Assembly: GCF_900167185.1 (NCBI RefSeq) | Contig: NZ_FUWM01000009.1 | Location: 1 to 64,000 of the forward strand | Source of the DNA: Selenihalanaerobacter shriftii | GTDB lineage: Bacteria; Bacillota; Halanaerobiia; Halobacteroidales; Acetohalobiaceae | Direction: 5' to 3' | Length of the DNA: 64,000 nucleotides | Shown here: positions 26,672-35,372 of the stretch, piece by piece | Position numbering within the stretch: the stretch's first letter is position 1 | How the letters are laid out: each line of letters begins with the position of its first letter | Made by a program: the position numbers and the translations under genes | Notes under the pieces: model-generated | Database searches by the model: none | What the model was told of the DNA's origin: nothing | What the model saw: the letters and a program-made list of their open reading frames with translations, nothing else

Positions 26672-26702
26672 AAAGACTACTCTCCTTGAGTAGTCTTTTA
26701 TT
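26672..26702 (+). terminator. Expression-platform terminator of the TPP riboswitch
   Basis: AAAGACTACTC / GAGTAGTCTTT stem with tcctt loop followed by tattaaa; it lies between aptamer and thiT. Confidence 0.85.
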
Positions 26703-26721
26703 AAATAGGAAGGAGAAAATA

Positions 26722-27270
26722 ATGAATAATCTAAAAACTAAAAAATTAACAGAATTAGGAATTGCTTTAGCATTAGCGACTATATTAAATTTTATTAAAA
26801 TCTATGAATTACCACAAGGTGGTTCGGTTTCATTAGAGATGGTACCTATTTTCTTTATTGCCTTAAGATGGGGAATTAAGGAAGGACTGATATTAGGAAG
26901 TACATATGGTGTTTTACAATTATTATTAGGAGCTAAGATTTATTATCCTATACAGGCAGTTCTGGATTACCCAGTGGCTTTCAGTGTTTTAGGATTAGCG
27001 GGTATAATTAATACTTGGCTAAGAAAAGCAAAGATTAAGAAACGAATTATATTAGTTATTATTGGAGTATTATTAGGAGGAGCTTTGAGATTATTAGTTC
27101 ATACTATTTCTGGAGTGGTCTTTTTCAGTCAATATGCACCGGAAAGTCAGAATGTATGGATTTATTCTTCAGTATATAACTTAAGCTATATGCTTCCTGA
27201 AACTATTATTACAATTATTATTATGATATTCTTACTTAAAAGTTCAGCAGATTTATTGGAGAGAAATTAA
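26722..27270 (+). CDS. thiT: Thiamine ECF transporter substrate-binding subunit ThiT
   Basis: 182 residues from the ATG at 26722 (SD aaggagaa). Five to six membrane helices; the ThiT region LPQGGSVSLEMVPIFFIALRWG and YGVLQLLLGAKIYYP..VLDYPVAF contain the thiamine-binding residues of the family. It is an S-component needing shared ECF ATPases and EcfT, which are not in this cluster. The TPP riboswitch confirms the vitamin. Confidence 0.93.
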   Translation: MNNLKTKKLTELGIALALATILNFIKIYELPQGGSVSLEMVPIFFIALRWGIKEGLILGSTYGVLQLLLGAKIYYPIQAVLDYPVAFSVLGLAGIINTWLRKAKIKKRIILVIIGVLLGGALRLLVHTISGVVFFSQYAPESQNVWIYSSVYNLSYMLPETIITIIIMIFLLKSSADLLERN

Positions 27271-27283
27271 AGGAAGTGAGAAG

Positions 27284-27928
27284 ATGCAGCGAGCAATTGT
27301 TTTTGCAAATGGGGAATTAATTGGGGATAAAGCTTTTTATCAAGATTACATTAATCAAGATGATATTATTCTTTGTGCAGATGGTGGGGCTGAATATGCT
27401 TATGAATTAGATGTTAAACCTGATTTAATTGTAGGGGATCTCGATTCGGTTTCTAAAGAAGTACTAGATTATTATCAAAATCAAGGTGTTCTTTTTAAAA
27501 AATATCCTACAGATAAAGATAAAACAGACACTCAGCTTCTTTTAGAAGAGTTAGCAAATCAAAATTATGATGAAATAATAGTTTTGGCTGCTTTAGGTGG
27601 TAGGCTAGATCATACTTTAGGAAATATATATTTAATGGATGGTTTATATCATCCAAAGATTAATATAAAATTAGTAAGTTCCCGAGAAATAGTAGAAGTA
27701 ATTGAAGATAAGAAGATTATTAAAGATCAAATTAATAAAACAATTTCTTTAATCCCTATAACCTTAAAAGCAACAGGGGTTAATTTATCAGGATTTAAAT
27801 ATGAATTAGAAGACGCCATCTTTAAAAGGGGAGGTACTTTAGGATTGAGTAATATCATTCGTACAAATAAAGCAATGATTAGTATAGAAGAAGGAAGATT
27901 ATTAATGATAATTAATGAAGATAATTGA
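27284..27928 (+). CDS. thiN: Thiamine pyrophosphokinase
   Basis: 214 residues: CADGGAEYAYEL, PDLIVGDLDSVS and YPTDKDKTDTQLLLE are the catalytic Asp-rich motifs of thiamine pyrophosphokinase, with the C-terminal beta domain (GVNLSGFKYEL). Converts imported thiamine to TPP with ATP. Directly follows thiT under the same riboswitch. Confidence 0.95.
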   Translation: MQRAIVFANGELIGDKAFYQDYINQDDIILCADGGAEYAYELDVKPDLIVGDLDSVSKEVLDYYQNQGVLFKKYPTDKDKTDTQLLLEELANQNYDEIIVLAALGGRLDHTLGNIYLMDGLYHPKINIKLVSSREIVEVIEDKKIIKDQINKTISLIPITLKATGVNLSGFKYELEDAIFKRGGTLGLSNIIRTNKAMISIEEGRLLMIINEDN

Positions 27929-28006
27929 CTATGATATTTAATAGGAATATAATAATGTTTTATAGTAAACTAAAATTAAAAATAGTAAGCTGTTGGAGGT
28001 ATTTAG

Positions 28007-30100
28007 ATGAAAGAGGAAAATATATTAACTACAGCTTGTATTCGTAATTGTAGCGGAAGTTGTATAATTAAAGCTCATGTGAAGAACGGTAAAATAACAC
28101 AGATTACTACTGATAATTTAATAGATGATAGTCTAGAGACACCACAGTTAAGAGCATGTGTTAAAGGAAGGTCATATCGAGAGCGGGTTTATTCTCCTAA
28201 TCGACTTAAATATCCTATGAAAAGAGTTGGGGAAAGAGGAGAAGGTAAATTCAAGCGGATTTCTTGGGATGAAGCTTTAGATATTATAGCTGATAAGTTA
28301 ACTAGCATCAAAGAAAATTATGGAAATAAAAGCATGATGGATTTGTTTCATTCTGGAGTTGTTCATACTGTATTACATTCGACTTGGAGACAATTATCGA
28401 ATAGGTTTTTTAATATGTTTGGAGGTTCTGTTCAACAGGATTTTACTTCATTAAGTGAAGGGGCTAAGGATGCTGCTATTCCTTATATTTTAGGAGATAT
28501 AGAATATAGCAGTCAATCTGACTTATTAGAGACTGAACTGATCATTATGTGGGGTTGGAATCCAGCCGAGACTACTTCTGGGACTAATACTTCTTGGTAT
28601 ATTGCTCAGGCTAGACAAAAAGGAATTAAGACCATCTGTATTGATCCTAGACATACAGAGACTGTAGCTACTTTAGCAGATGAATGGTTACCAATTAAAC
28701 CAGGAACAGATATTGCTTTAGCCTCAGCTATGGCTTATGTAATGATTAAAGAAGATTTATGTGATGATAAATTTATCAATAAATTTACTATCGGTTATGA
28801 GGAATATAAAAAGTATATTTTAGGAAAAGAGGATGGAATACCTAAGACCCCTCAATGGGCAGCAGAAATTACCGGACTTTCTAGTCAACAGATTCAAAGT
28901 CTAGCTAGAGAGTATACTAAGGCTGATTTAGCTATGTTAATTCCAGGTTTAGGATTGCAACGTACTGCTTATGGTGAACAAATTTCTAGGGCGTTACCTA
29001 CTTTAGCAGCTATGACTGGTAATATAGGACTTAAAGGTGGAAATTCTGGTATTCCTCAATATAATATGAAGACTAATGATATAGGATTAGGAAGGTTACC
29101 TACTTTTGAAAATTCAACAGGAATTGAATTCCCTATTTATACTTGGTCTGATTATATTTTACAAGGTAAAGATGGTGGCTATCAAAGTGATATCAAGGCA
29201 TCTTATTTTATTGGAAGTAATATATTAAATCAAACTGCTGATATAAATAAAGGAATTAAGGCACTTAAATCTTTGGATTTTATTGTAGTCCATGAATTAT
29301 TTATGACTAGAACGGCTAAGTATGCTGATATCTTACTACCTGTTACTACTTTCTTTGAACGAGAAGATATTATGGAGTATGATGGAGTAGCAGTTTTTAT
29401 GCCACAAATTATTGAACCTATGTATGAAGCTAAATCTGATTTTGAAATTTTTACTGAATTAGGAGCTCGATTAGGTTTTGATTATACTGGTGGGAAGAGT
29501 AAAGAAGAATGGTTGCGAAATTTTGTTGAAGAATCTGAAATTCCTTATAGTTATGAAGAATTTAAAGAGGAAGGAATCTATAGAAATGATAATAGGGATT
29601 TGAAACCATCTTATTATCAGCAAATTCATGAAGGTAAACCGTTTAATACTCCTTCAGGTAAGATCGAAATTTATTCAGAAAGATTAGCAAGTTTAAATGA
29701 TTCAGAAATACCACCTATACCAAAATATATTGAAAGTTGGGAAACACCAGATGATGAATTAATTAATGAATATCCTTTACAGTTGATTTTACCACATGAT
29801 AAATATAGAGTGCATTCTCAATTTAATGATAATCCGTTATTGCAGAATTTAAAATTAGATGCTATTCAAATTAATACAGAGGATGCTAAAGAAAGAAATA
29901 TCAGTGATGAGGATGAAGTTCTAATTTATAATGAACGAGGGAAAGTAATTTTAGCAGCAGATGTAACAGAACGAATTCGACCTGGAGTAGTTGCTATCAA
30001 TCAAGGCGGTTTGGTCAATATTTTAACTAGTGCTCGACCTACTCCATTAGCGAAAGCAGCTACCATGCATACTACATTAGTCGAAGTTGAAAAAAATTAG
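28007..30100 (+). CDS. Molybdopterin oxidoreductase catalytic subunit (DMSO reductase family)
   Basis: 697 residues. N-terminal [4Fe-4S] site CIRNCSGSC...RACVKG (four Cys), then molybdopterin domains (RISWDEALDIIADKL, IMWGWNPAETTS, DPRHTETVATLADEWLPIKPGTD, ALASAMAYVMI) and the C-terminal dinucleotide domain (VLIYNERGKV, PGVVAINQGG). There is no twin-arginine signal, so a cytoplasmic location is likely. Substrate cannot be read (DMSO, TMAO, selenate and polysulfide relatives exist). Forms a unit with the FeS subunit 13 bp downstream and tatC. Confidence 0.88.
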   Translation: MKEENILTTACIRNCSGSCIIKAHVKNGKITQITTDNLIDDSLETPQLRACVKGRSYRERVYSPNRLKYPMKRVGERGEGKFKRISWDEALDIIADKLTSIKENYGNKSMMDLFHSGVVHTVLHSTWRQLSNRFFNMFGGSVQQDFTSLSEGAKDAAIPYILGDIEYSSQSDLLETELIIMWGWNPAETTSGTNTSWYIAQARQKGIKTICIDPRHTETVATLADEWLPIKPGTDIALASAMAYVMIKEDLCDDKFINKFTIGYEEYKKYILGKEDGIPKTPQWAAEITGLSSQQIQSLAREYTKADLAMLIPGLGLQRTAYGEQISRALPTLAAMTGNIGLKGGNSGIPQYNMKTNDIGLGRLPTFENSTGIEFPIYTWSDYILQGKDGGYQSDIKASYFIGSNILNQTADINKGIKALKSLDFIVVHELFMTRTAKYADILLPVTTFFEREDIMEYDGVAVFMPQIIEPMYEAKSDFEIFTELGARLGFDYTGGKSKEEWLRNFVEESEIPYSYEEFKEEGIYRNDNRDLKPSYYQQIHEGKPFNTPSGKIEIYSERLASLNDSEIPPIPKYIESWETPDDELINEYPLQLILPHDKYRVHSQFNDNPLLQNLKLDAIQINTEDAKERNISDEDEVLIYNERGKVILAADVTERIRPGVVAINQGGLVNILTSARPTPLAKAATMHTTLVEVEKN

Positions 30101-30113
30101 GGGGAGGAGTTAT

Positions 30114-30563
30114 ATGCAGCTTAAATTTTATTTTGATCAGAATAAATGTATTAATTGTAATGCTTGTGTAGTAGCTTGCAAGTCATGGAATAATTTAGAT
30201 GGAATAAGCTATAGGAGAGTGATTACAAAAGAGAACGGTAAATTCCCTGATGTATCTGTGGAGAATATATCTGTCTCGTGTAATCATTGTCAAGAACCAG
30301 CATGTCAAAGAGTCTGTCCAATTGATGCAATTAGTAAAGATAAAGAAAATGGGGTTGTTAATGTAAATCAAGATAAATGTATAGGATGTATGAAATGTAA
30401 AGAGGTGTGTTCTATTGATGCACCACAATTCTTGGATAAAATTAATGCAAAGATGCAGAAATGTGACTTTTGTTATGACAGATTAGGTGAAGGTAAAGCT
30501 CCTATTTGTGTAAAAGCATGTATAATGAGAACTTTAAAATTTGGTACTCTTGCAAATAACTGA
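30114..30563 (+). CDS. 4Fe-4S ferredoxin subunit (DmsB/PhsB-like)
   Basis: 149 residues from the ATG at 30114 (SD ggggaggag). Four [4Fe-4S] cysteine groups as in DmsB-type electron-transfer subunits: CINCNACVVAC, CNHCQEPACQRVCP, CIGCMKCKEVC and CDFCYDRLGEG...CVKAC. It passes electrons to or from the molybdopterin subunit upstream. No NrfD/DmsC membrane anchor gene follows. Confidence 0.92.
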   Translation: MQLKFYFDQNKCINCNACVVACKSWNNLDGISYRRVITKENGKFPDVSVENISVSCNHCQEPACQRVCPIDAISKDKENGVVNVNQDKCIGCMKCKEVCSIDAPQFLDKINAKMQKCDFCYDRLGEGKAPICVKACIMRTLKFGTLANN

Positions 30564-30623
30564 GATTAGTGATAAAATTAAAATGCAAATTATATAACTT
30601 TAGTTTAAGATGGGGGAATGCTT

Positions 30624-31316
30624 ATGTCAAATGAAGAGATGTCATTGGTTGATCATTTAACGGAATTAAGGAAACGATTGATAATTGCTATTGGGGTTTT
30701 AATTGTTGCTTCAATAGGTAGTTATATATATTCATCACAGATTATTGAGATATTAACTAATCCTGTAGGAAAGGAATTAGTTTATCTTTCACCACCTGAA
30801 GCTTTCTTTACACAAGTGAAGGTTTCATTTTTTGCTGGATTTTTAATATCTTTACCGATTATTTTGTATAATATTTGGCGTTTTATTTTACCTGGACTTG
30901 AAGATAATGAAAAGAATTATTTACTTATTTTAGTACCGTTATCATATCTTTTCTTTGTAGGTGGAGTAGCTTTTGGATTTTTTGTAGTAATTCCTTTTGG
31001 AATTAAGTTCTTTTTAGGCTTTACATCTGCTAATTTAGAAGCTATGTTCTCATTAAGCAAGTATATTTCATTTATTGTTAGTATTTTAATTCCGTTTGGT
31101 TTAGTTTTTGAATTGCCATTATTAATAACTTTATTAGTTAAAATGAATTTAATCACATCTAAATTTTTAACTGACAATCGTAAGTATGTAATAGTTGCTA
31201 CTTTTTTATTTGCGGCGATTTTAACTCCGCCTGATATCATATCTCAAACGATGATGGCTTTACCTTTGATTGTACTTTATGAAGGTAGCATTATAGTAGC
31301 AAAGATAATTGAATAG
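30624..31316 (+). CDS. tatC: Sec-independent (Tat) translocase subunit TatC
   Basis: 230 residues (ATG 30624 has the better SD spacing than 30618). Six membrane helices with TatC landmarks: HLTELRKRLI at the N-terminus, LSPPEAFFTQVKVSFFAG and the conserved Glu in the ExR-type WRFILPGLEDNEK region. TatC recognises twin-arginine signals. Its position after a molybdoenzyme is common, yet that enzyme has no visible RR signal, and tatA is not in view. Confidence 0.94.
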   Translation: MSNEEMSLVDHLTELRKRLIIAIGVLIVASIGSYIYSSQIIEILTNPVGKELVYLSPPEAFFTQVKVSFFAGFLISLPIILYNIWRFILPGLEDNEKNYLLILVPLSYLFFVGGVAFGFFVVIPFGIKFFLGFTSANLEAMFSLSKYISFIVSILIPFGLVFELPLLITLLVKMNLITSKFLTDNRKYVIVATFLFAAILTPPDIISQTMMALPLIVLYEGSIIVAKIIE

Positions 31317-31651
31317 AAGTTAGTACTTAAAACTAGTTGATAATATAAATGCTAACTACTTGTAATATTACTCAAGACGACTATGTAAGTGGAGTAGAAG
31401 AAGGATTTAGTCTATTAATAGATGTAGCAGAAGAATTAAAAAGAAAATATTTGGAATAATATTTTTAATAACAAATAAGTATAATTTAATAAAGCGTATA
31501 AATACCATTAACTTGATTTATGATGTATATAGGAGATCAATTAGTACTTATCGAATTACATTATGGTTTTTTGAATTAAATAGTGATAGGCTACAAATAG
31601 TATTAATAATTAAAAAGATTATTTAAAAACTATTTTTAAGGAGCGTTGGTT
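31317..31651. other. Intergenic region with a short orphan reading frame
   Basis: Between tatC and the GDT1-like gene. An ATG frame at 31349-31459 encodes 36 residues (TQDDYVSGVEEGFSLLIDVA then EELKRKYLE) that look protein-like but have no SD and a stop immediately upstream, so it is best read as a possible 3' remnant of a lost gene. The rest is AT-rich with no structure I can support. Confidence 0.4.
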
Positions 31652-31939
31652 ATGGACTGGAAATTATTTCTCATGGCTTATGGGATGTTATTTTTAGCGG
31701 AGTTAGGAGATAAAACTCAACTAGCAGTATTTACATTAGTGACTCAATATAAATCTCCAATTCCTATTTTCTTAGGTGCTTCAGCAGCTTTAGTAACAGT
31801 TACATTAATTGGAGCATTCTTTGGAGAAGTGGTTACCCGATATATTCCTACTGAATATTTACAATTAGGGGCAGGTGTAATTTTTATTGTGATTGGAATT
31901 TTTGTTTTAAGAGAAGCTCTTGGTGGTATAATTGTATAG
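31652..31939 (+). CDS. Half-size UPF0016 (GDT1/TMEM165-type) membrane protein
   Basis: 95 residues from the ATG at 31652 (SD aaggagc). Three hydrophobic helices and the family motif ELGDKTQLA (consensus E-x-G-D-K-T/S). Full-length UPF0016 proteins carry two such units; this one has one and no second copy beside it, so it presumably works as a homodimer. The family exports Mn2+ or exchanges Ca2+/Mn2+ for H+. Substrate is inferred. Confidence 0.88.
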   Translation: MDWKLFLMAYGMLFLAELGDKTQLAVFTLVTQYKSPIPIFLGASAALVTVTLIGAFFGEVVTRYIPTEYLQLGAGVIFIVIGIFVLREALGGIIV

Positions 31940-31946
31940 TTAAAGT

Positions 31947-31984
31947 TAGGATAGAGTAGTAATTACTACTCTATCCTATTTTTT
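31947..31984 (+). terminator. Rho-independent terminator
   Basis: Near-perfect 32-nt palindrome (TAGGATAGAGTAGTAA and complement, 31947-31978) with TTTTTTA tail, after the GDT1-like gene. Confidence 0.9.
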
Positions 31985-31985
31985 A

Positions 31986-32105
31986 TTAATCAAAGTTTTC
32001 CATCCATTCTATAGAGTCTTGGACAGGGTAAGATTTAAATTTTTTTAATCTTTTTTGTAAATCTTTATTATCTTTTTCTTTTATTGATCCAGTTTTTTCT
32101 TTCAT
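31986..32105 (-). CDS. Small protein, 39 residues
   Basis: ATG at 32105 with a strong SD (ggaagggaggttagcaa before the start) and 39 sense codons ending at 31988. The N-terminal half is lysine-rich (KEKDNKDLQKRLKKFK), and the C-terminal part is SYPVQDSIEWMENFD. No family recognised. The ribosome site and the composition make a real small protein likely. It is divergent from the RHH-like gene. Confidence 0.6.
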   Translation of the reverse strand: MKEKTGSIKEKDNKDLQKRLKKFKSYPVQDSIEWMENFD

Positions 32106-32190
32106 TTGCTAACCTCCCTTCCTAGTTATATTTTGAGTATAATTGGTTAAAATAATAACAACTAAATTATAGAAAAGGATGATAAAAAGA

Positions 32191-32430
32191 ATGGTTAAGG
32201 AAATTACTTTACATTTGTCTGCCGAAATTGATGGCTTCATTTCAGATTTAGCATATCAAGAAGAGGTTTCTCAAGAGGAAGTAATTATTAAAATATTAAC
32301 TAATTATTATTATAGTTTAGATAATGAAGGAGGTAGTGATGAGATCCCTGATGAATTAGCGATGTTAAAAGAAGAAGAAAACTTATTAACTATATCTGAT
32401 ACTTTTAAGAAAGAATTTAATGAAAGTTAA
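32191..32430 (+). CDS. Small ribbon-helix-helix-like protein
   Basis: 79 residues from ATG 32191 (an ATG at 32179 would directly abut the aaaagg ribosome site). The N-terminal strand KEITLHLSAEI and following helices resemble the RHH (CopG/Arc) fold; the C-terminal half is acidic (DEIPDELAMLKEEE). It may bind DNA or form the antitoxin-like half of a pair, but no toxin is recognised beside it. Confidence 0.6.
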   Translation: MVKEITLHLSAEIDGFISDLAYQEEVSQEEVIIKILTNYYYSLDNEGGSDEIPDELAMLKEEENLLTISDTFKKEFNES

Positions 32431-32629
32431 TATTAATTTATAAAAATCATGAAAAATGTATAAGGGTTAGGAGAAGATTATTATAATTATAAGCAGGATT
32501 TTTTACTAAAATGTCTAAATAATTATATACAGTATTATCAAAAAAAGACAAGTTATTAAGTTAATATACTTTCTTATCTGACTTGAATCAGTAATATTTT
32601 TTGATATTGTCGTGTTACTTTTCTAATGG

Positions 32630-32641
32630 TTTGTGCACAAA
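32630..32641. promoter_or_regulatory. 12-bp palindrome before the CbiO-like gene
   Basis: TTTGTGCACAAA is a perfect palindrome about 68 bp upstream of the ATPase gene, in a 278-bp AT-rich gap otherwise without recognisable features. A possible operator; weak evidence. Confidence 0.25.
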
Positions 32642-32708
32642 GTCAGTTTTGGAATAGCAATTATTATTTTATCAATATCAATTTTTTATTAGATGAAGGG
32701 GGAAGTCA

Positions 32709-33527
32709 GTGGCTGCTATTATTGAGGTAGATAACTTAGCTTATCAATATGAGGATGGAACTAAAGCATTACAGGATATTAATTTGTGTATTGAAGAAAA
32801 TGCTAGAGTTGCAATTTTAGGGCCTAATGGGGCTGGAAAGTCGACATTATTATTTCATTTAAATGCTTTATATTTAGCACAACAAGGAAGTGTAAAGATT
32901 GATTTTAAGGAAGTGAGTCACCAGAACAAAGATTGGGTTAGAAGTCAAGTTGGTTTAGTATTTCAAGACCCTGATGATCAAATCTTCTCAACAACAGTTT
33001 TTGAGGATGTCGCTTTTGGGTTATTAAATTTTGGTTGGGAAGATTCAGAAGAGATTAAAGTAAGAGTAGAATGGGCTTTAAAAGCAGTTAATATTTTAGA
33101 TCTAAAAGATAAACCACCGCATAATCTAAGTTATGGTCAAAAAAAACGGGTTGCTATAGCTGGTATATTAGCAATTGAACCAAAAATTATTATCTTTGAT
33201 GAACCTATGGCTTATTTAGATCCTAAAGGTCAAGAGGAATTCTTAAATATAATCAACCAATTGCATGAGAGAGAGAAAACATTATTAGTAGTTACCCATG
33301 ATATTGACTTTGCAGCGGAGTGGGCAGATACTATAATAGTTATCAAAGATGGAAAGGTGTTAGCAACAGGAGGAACTAAGCTATTATCAAACTTGGATTT
33401 AATGGGAGATGCTAATTTGTCATTACCTACTATTACTAATTTGTTTAATCAACTTAATATTAATGGGGATATTACTTTACCACAAACTATTGATGAAGCA
33501 GTAGAAATTTTAAGTGATTTATTGTAA
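32709..33527 (+). CDS. ECF/cobalt-type ABC transporter ATPase (CbiO/EcfA-like)
   Basis: 272 residues from a GTG (SD gggggaag). Complete ATPase motifs: Walker A GPNGAGKST, Q-loop VFQDPDDQIF, signature LSYGQKKRVAIAG, Walker B KIIIFDEP and the H-loop THD. The Q-loop DPDDQIF form is typical of CbiO/EcfA. No CbiM, CbiN or CbiQ gene lies beside it, so it is an orphan ATPase whose partners are elsewhere; it could power ThiT or a metal importer. Confidence 0.9.
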   Translation: MAAIIEVDNLAYQYEDGTKALQDINLCIEENARVAILGPNGAGKSTLLFHLNALYLAQQGSVKIDFKEVSHQNKDWVRSQVGLVFQDPDDQIFSTTVFEDVAFGLLNFGWEDSEEIKVRVEWALKAVNILDLKDKPPHNLSYGQKKRVAIAGILAIEPKIIIFDEPMAYLDPKGQEEFLNIINQLHEREKTLLVVTHDIDFAAEWADTIIVIKDGKVLATGGTKLLSNLDLMGDANLSLPTITNLFNQLNINGDITLPQTIDEAVEILSDLL

Positions 33528-33614
33528 TATCTAAGAATGATAGAGTTGAATTTTGTTTTTTCGTTATTAAATTATAATAGTTATGCTAGAATTAAAATCA
33601 TTGAGGTGAATAAT

Positions 33615-34349
33615 ATGGAATTTTATACAGAAATCAGTAAGTATTATGATTATATATTTCCTTTAAGTGAGGAAAAATTTAATTTTTTTAAGAATAATTT
33701 ATCTAAAAATGGAGAGGATAAGTCTTCAATTTTAGATATAGGAACATCTACTGGAAGTTACGCTGTAAGACTTGCAGAGTCAGGTTATAAAGTAACAGCT
33801 ATTGATTTGGATGAAATAATGGTTCAACGATGTCAGCAAAAGGCAAGTGAAGCTGAGATAGAGGTAACAACATTTAAATTAGATATGATGAAATTAACTG
33901 ATAAATTAAAACAAAAATTTGATGGAATTATCTGTATTGGAAATACCTTAGTGCATTTATCTAATTTAGATGAGATTACTGAGGTTATTTCACAAATACA
34001 TGAATTGCTAAATTCAAGTGGTAAATTAATGATGCAAATAGTAAATTATGATCGTATTTTAAAGTATAAGATTAATGAGTTACCACGGATTGATAGAGAA
34101 GAAATAGGACTAACTTTTATTAGGAAATATAATTTTAGGAAGGATAATAAAATTGACTTTAATACTACATTAAAAGTAAATGATGATCAGTTTAAAAATT
34201 CTATTCAATTATATCCCTTAACCTCTACAGAATTAATCACAGTTATAGAAGAAGTAGGTTTTAATAATTATAAATTGTATGGTGATTTTAATTTTAATGA
34301 TTATAATCAGGATGAATCAGGACCACTAGTGTTAGTGGCAGAAAAGTAG
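33615..34349 (+). CDS. Class I SAM-dependent methyltransferase
   Basis: 244 residues from the ATG at 33615 (SD gaggtga); the open frame further left lacks an SD. Rossmann motif I ILDIGTSTGSYAVRLAESGY, acidic residue in TAIDLDE (motif II), FDGIICIGNTLVHL (motif IV). The substrate is unknown. It follows the ATPase gene by 87 bp and may be separately expressed. Confidence 0.88.
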   Translation: MEFYTEISKYYDYIFPLSEEKFNFFKNNLSKNGEDKSSILDIGTSTGSYAVRLAESGYKVTAIDLDEIMVQRCQQKASEAEIEVTTFKLDMMKLTDKLKQKFDGIICIGNTLVHLSNLDEITEVISQIHELLNSSGKLMMQIVNYDRILKYKINELPRIDREEIGLTFIRKYNFRKDNKIDFNTTLKVNDDQFKNSIQLYPLTSTELITVIEEVGFNNYKLYGDFNFNDYNQDESGPLVLVAEK

Positions 34350-34733
34350 ATAAAGATAAATAGGAGCAGATTATGCTCCTATTTATGTAATTATAATTTA
34401 AAATCTTTACTGTAAAAACATCTCCGATCTTTAACCCTATTTTATTATCTTCTAATATACCGAAGTCATTTCCTTTAATGTAATAAAAATTCTTATCTTC
34501 TTTAATGGATTCAGTATTCATTTATATAACTTAAATATATATTACTATAGAGTAGTGTAAAAAAATATTCTTAAATTATATGAGATAAGTCAGGTTATTA
34601 ATAAAATTGAGATTGGGAAGGTAAAATTGATTAATATAACTAATATTTGTATAGTTGAATTAAAATTAGAACAGGGATGATTTTAGAAATAATTTATGTA
34701 ATTGATAAACTGATTGTTAGAAGGAGGAGCATT
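34350..34733. other. Intergenic region with a hairpin
   Basis: A hairpin AAATAGGAGCA / TGCTCCTATTT (34358-34368, 34374-34384) follows the methyltransferase gene but has only a weak T tail on either strand. The minus strand contains a 75-codon frame (34294-34521) without SD that runs through the hairpin and into the methyltransferase gene; I do not accept it as a gene. The remaining sequence is AT-rich and featureless. Confidence 0.45.
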
Positions 34734-35186
34734 GTGGATAATGATTTATTTGAAGACCAATTATTGCTTAAAAATCATCGTAAAAAAATTAAAGAGTATT
34801 TAGAAGGGAATATAGATGAAGAGAAATTATTAATAAAAAAAGAAATACTTAATCATATTCCTGATGAAATAGTTAAAAACTTGGAGTTTTTTGTTAAATT
34901 AGACTCAGAGTTTAAAAAATATGGTGAAAAACCCCAGTTGAATGATCCTGAGTTTAAAATGTTTTCTATTAATCATATTAAAGATAAAAGTTGGAGGGGA
35001 GTTTGGTTAAAGGCAACTGGGAGAGATAGTACTTTGTATTTAAATTGGCTGTTTGCTGGAATTAAACGTGAAAAATATAAAGAAAAAAGTTTGAACTATT
35101 GGTATCGGCAAGTACATCCTAGTGAAAAATATATTCCACATTCAGTAATAGTAGCTGAGAAAATGTTTAAAAAATATTATAAATAA
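34734..35186 (+). CDS. Hypothetical cytoplasmic protein, 150 residues
   Basis: The GTG at 34734 is preferred because the SD aaggaggagc lies just before it; the frame is open further left without SD. The sequence is charged, mostly helical at the N-terminus (LLKNHRKKIKEYLEGNIDEE), with a conserved-looking middle SWRGVWLKATGRDSTLYLNWLF and a C-terminal SLNYWYRQVHPSE. No signal peptide or membrane helix. Family not recognised. Confidence 0.7.
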   Translation: MDNDLFEDQLLLKNHRKKIKEYLEGNIDEEKLLIKKEILNHIPDEIVKNLEFFVKLDSEFKKYGEKPQLNDPEFKMFSINHIKDKSWRGVWLKATGRDSTLYLNWLFAGIKREKYKEKSLNYWYRQVHPSEKYIPHSVIVAEKMFKKYYK

Positions 35187-35372
35187 TTATTATATTATAA
35201 AATGCTAAATGAATTATGAATTTTATAATAGAGTAGAGAAAATATGTAAAAGTTAAAAGTATACATAACAAATGAAATATAACTCAATAACAAGGAGCTA
35301 GTTATAAATATGAATTAGGATATTTTTAGCTATTATAAGAGGATTAGAATATATCAGGAGGTAGAATAATAT

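Noticed and set aside
31349-31459. 36-codon plus-strand frame as a gene
   Set aside because: No SD, stop codon directly upstream, and no recognisable family; treated only as a possible remnant.
34294-34521. 75-codon minus-strand frame after the methyltransferase gene
   Set aside because: Its first 40 residues look protein-like, but there is no SD, and the frame runs through a hairpin and then antisense through the methyltransferase gene.
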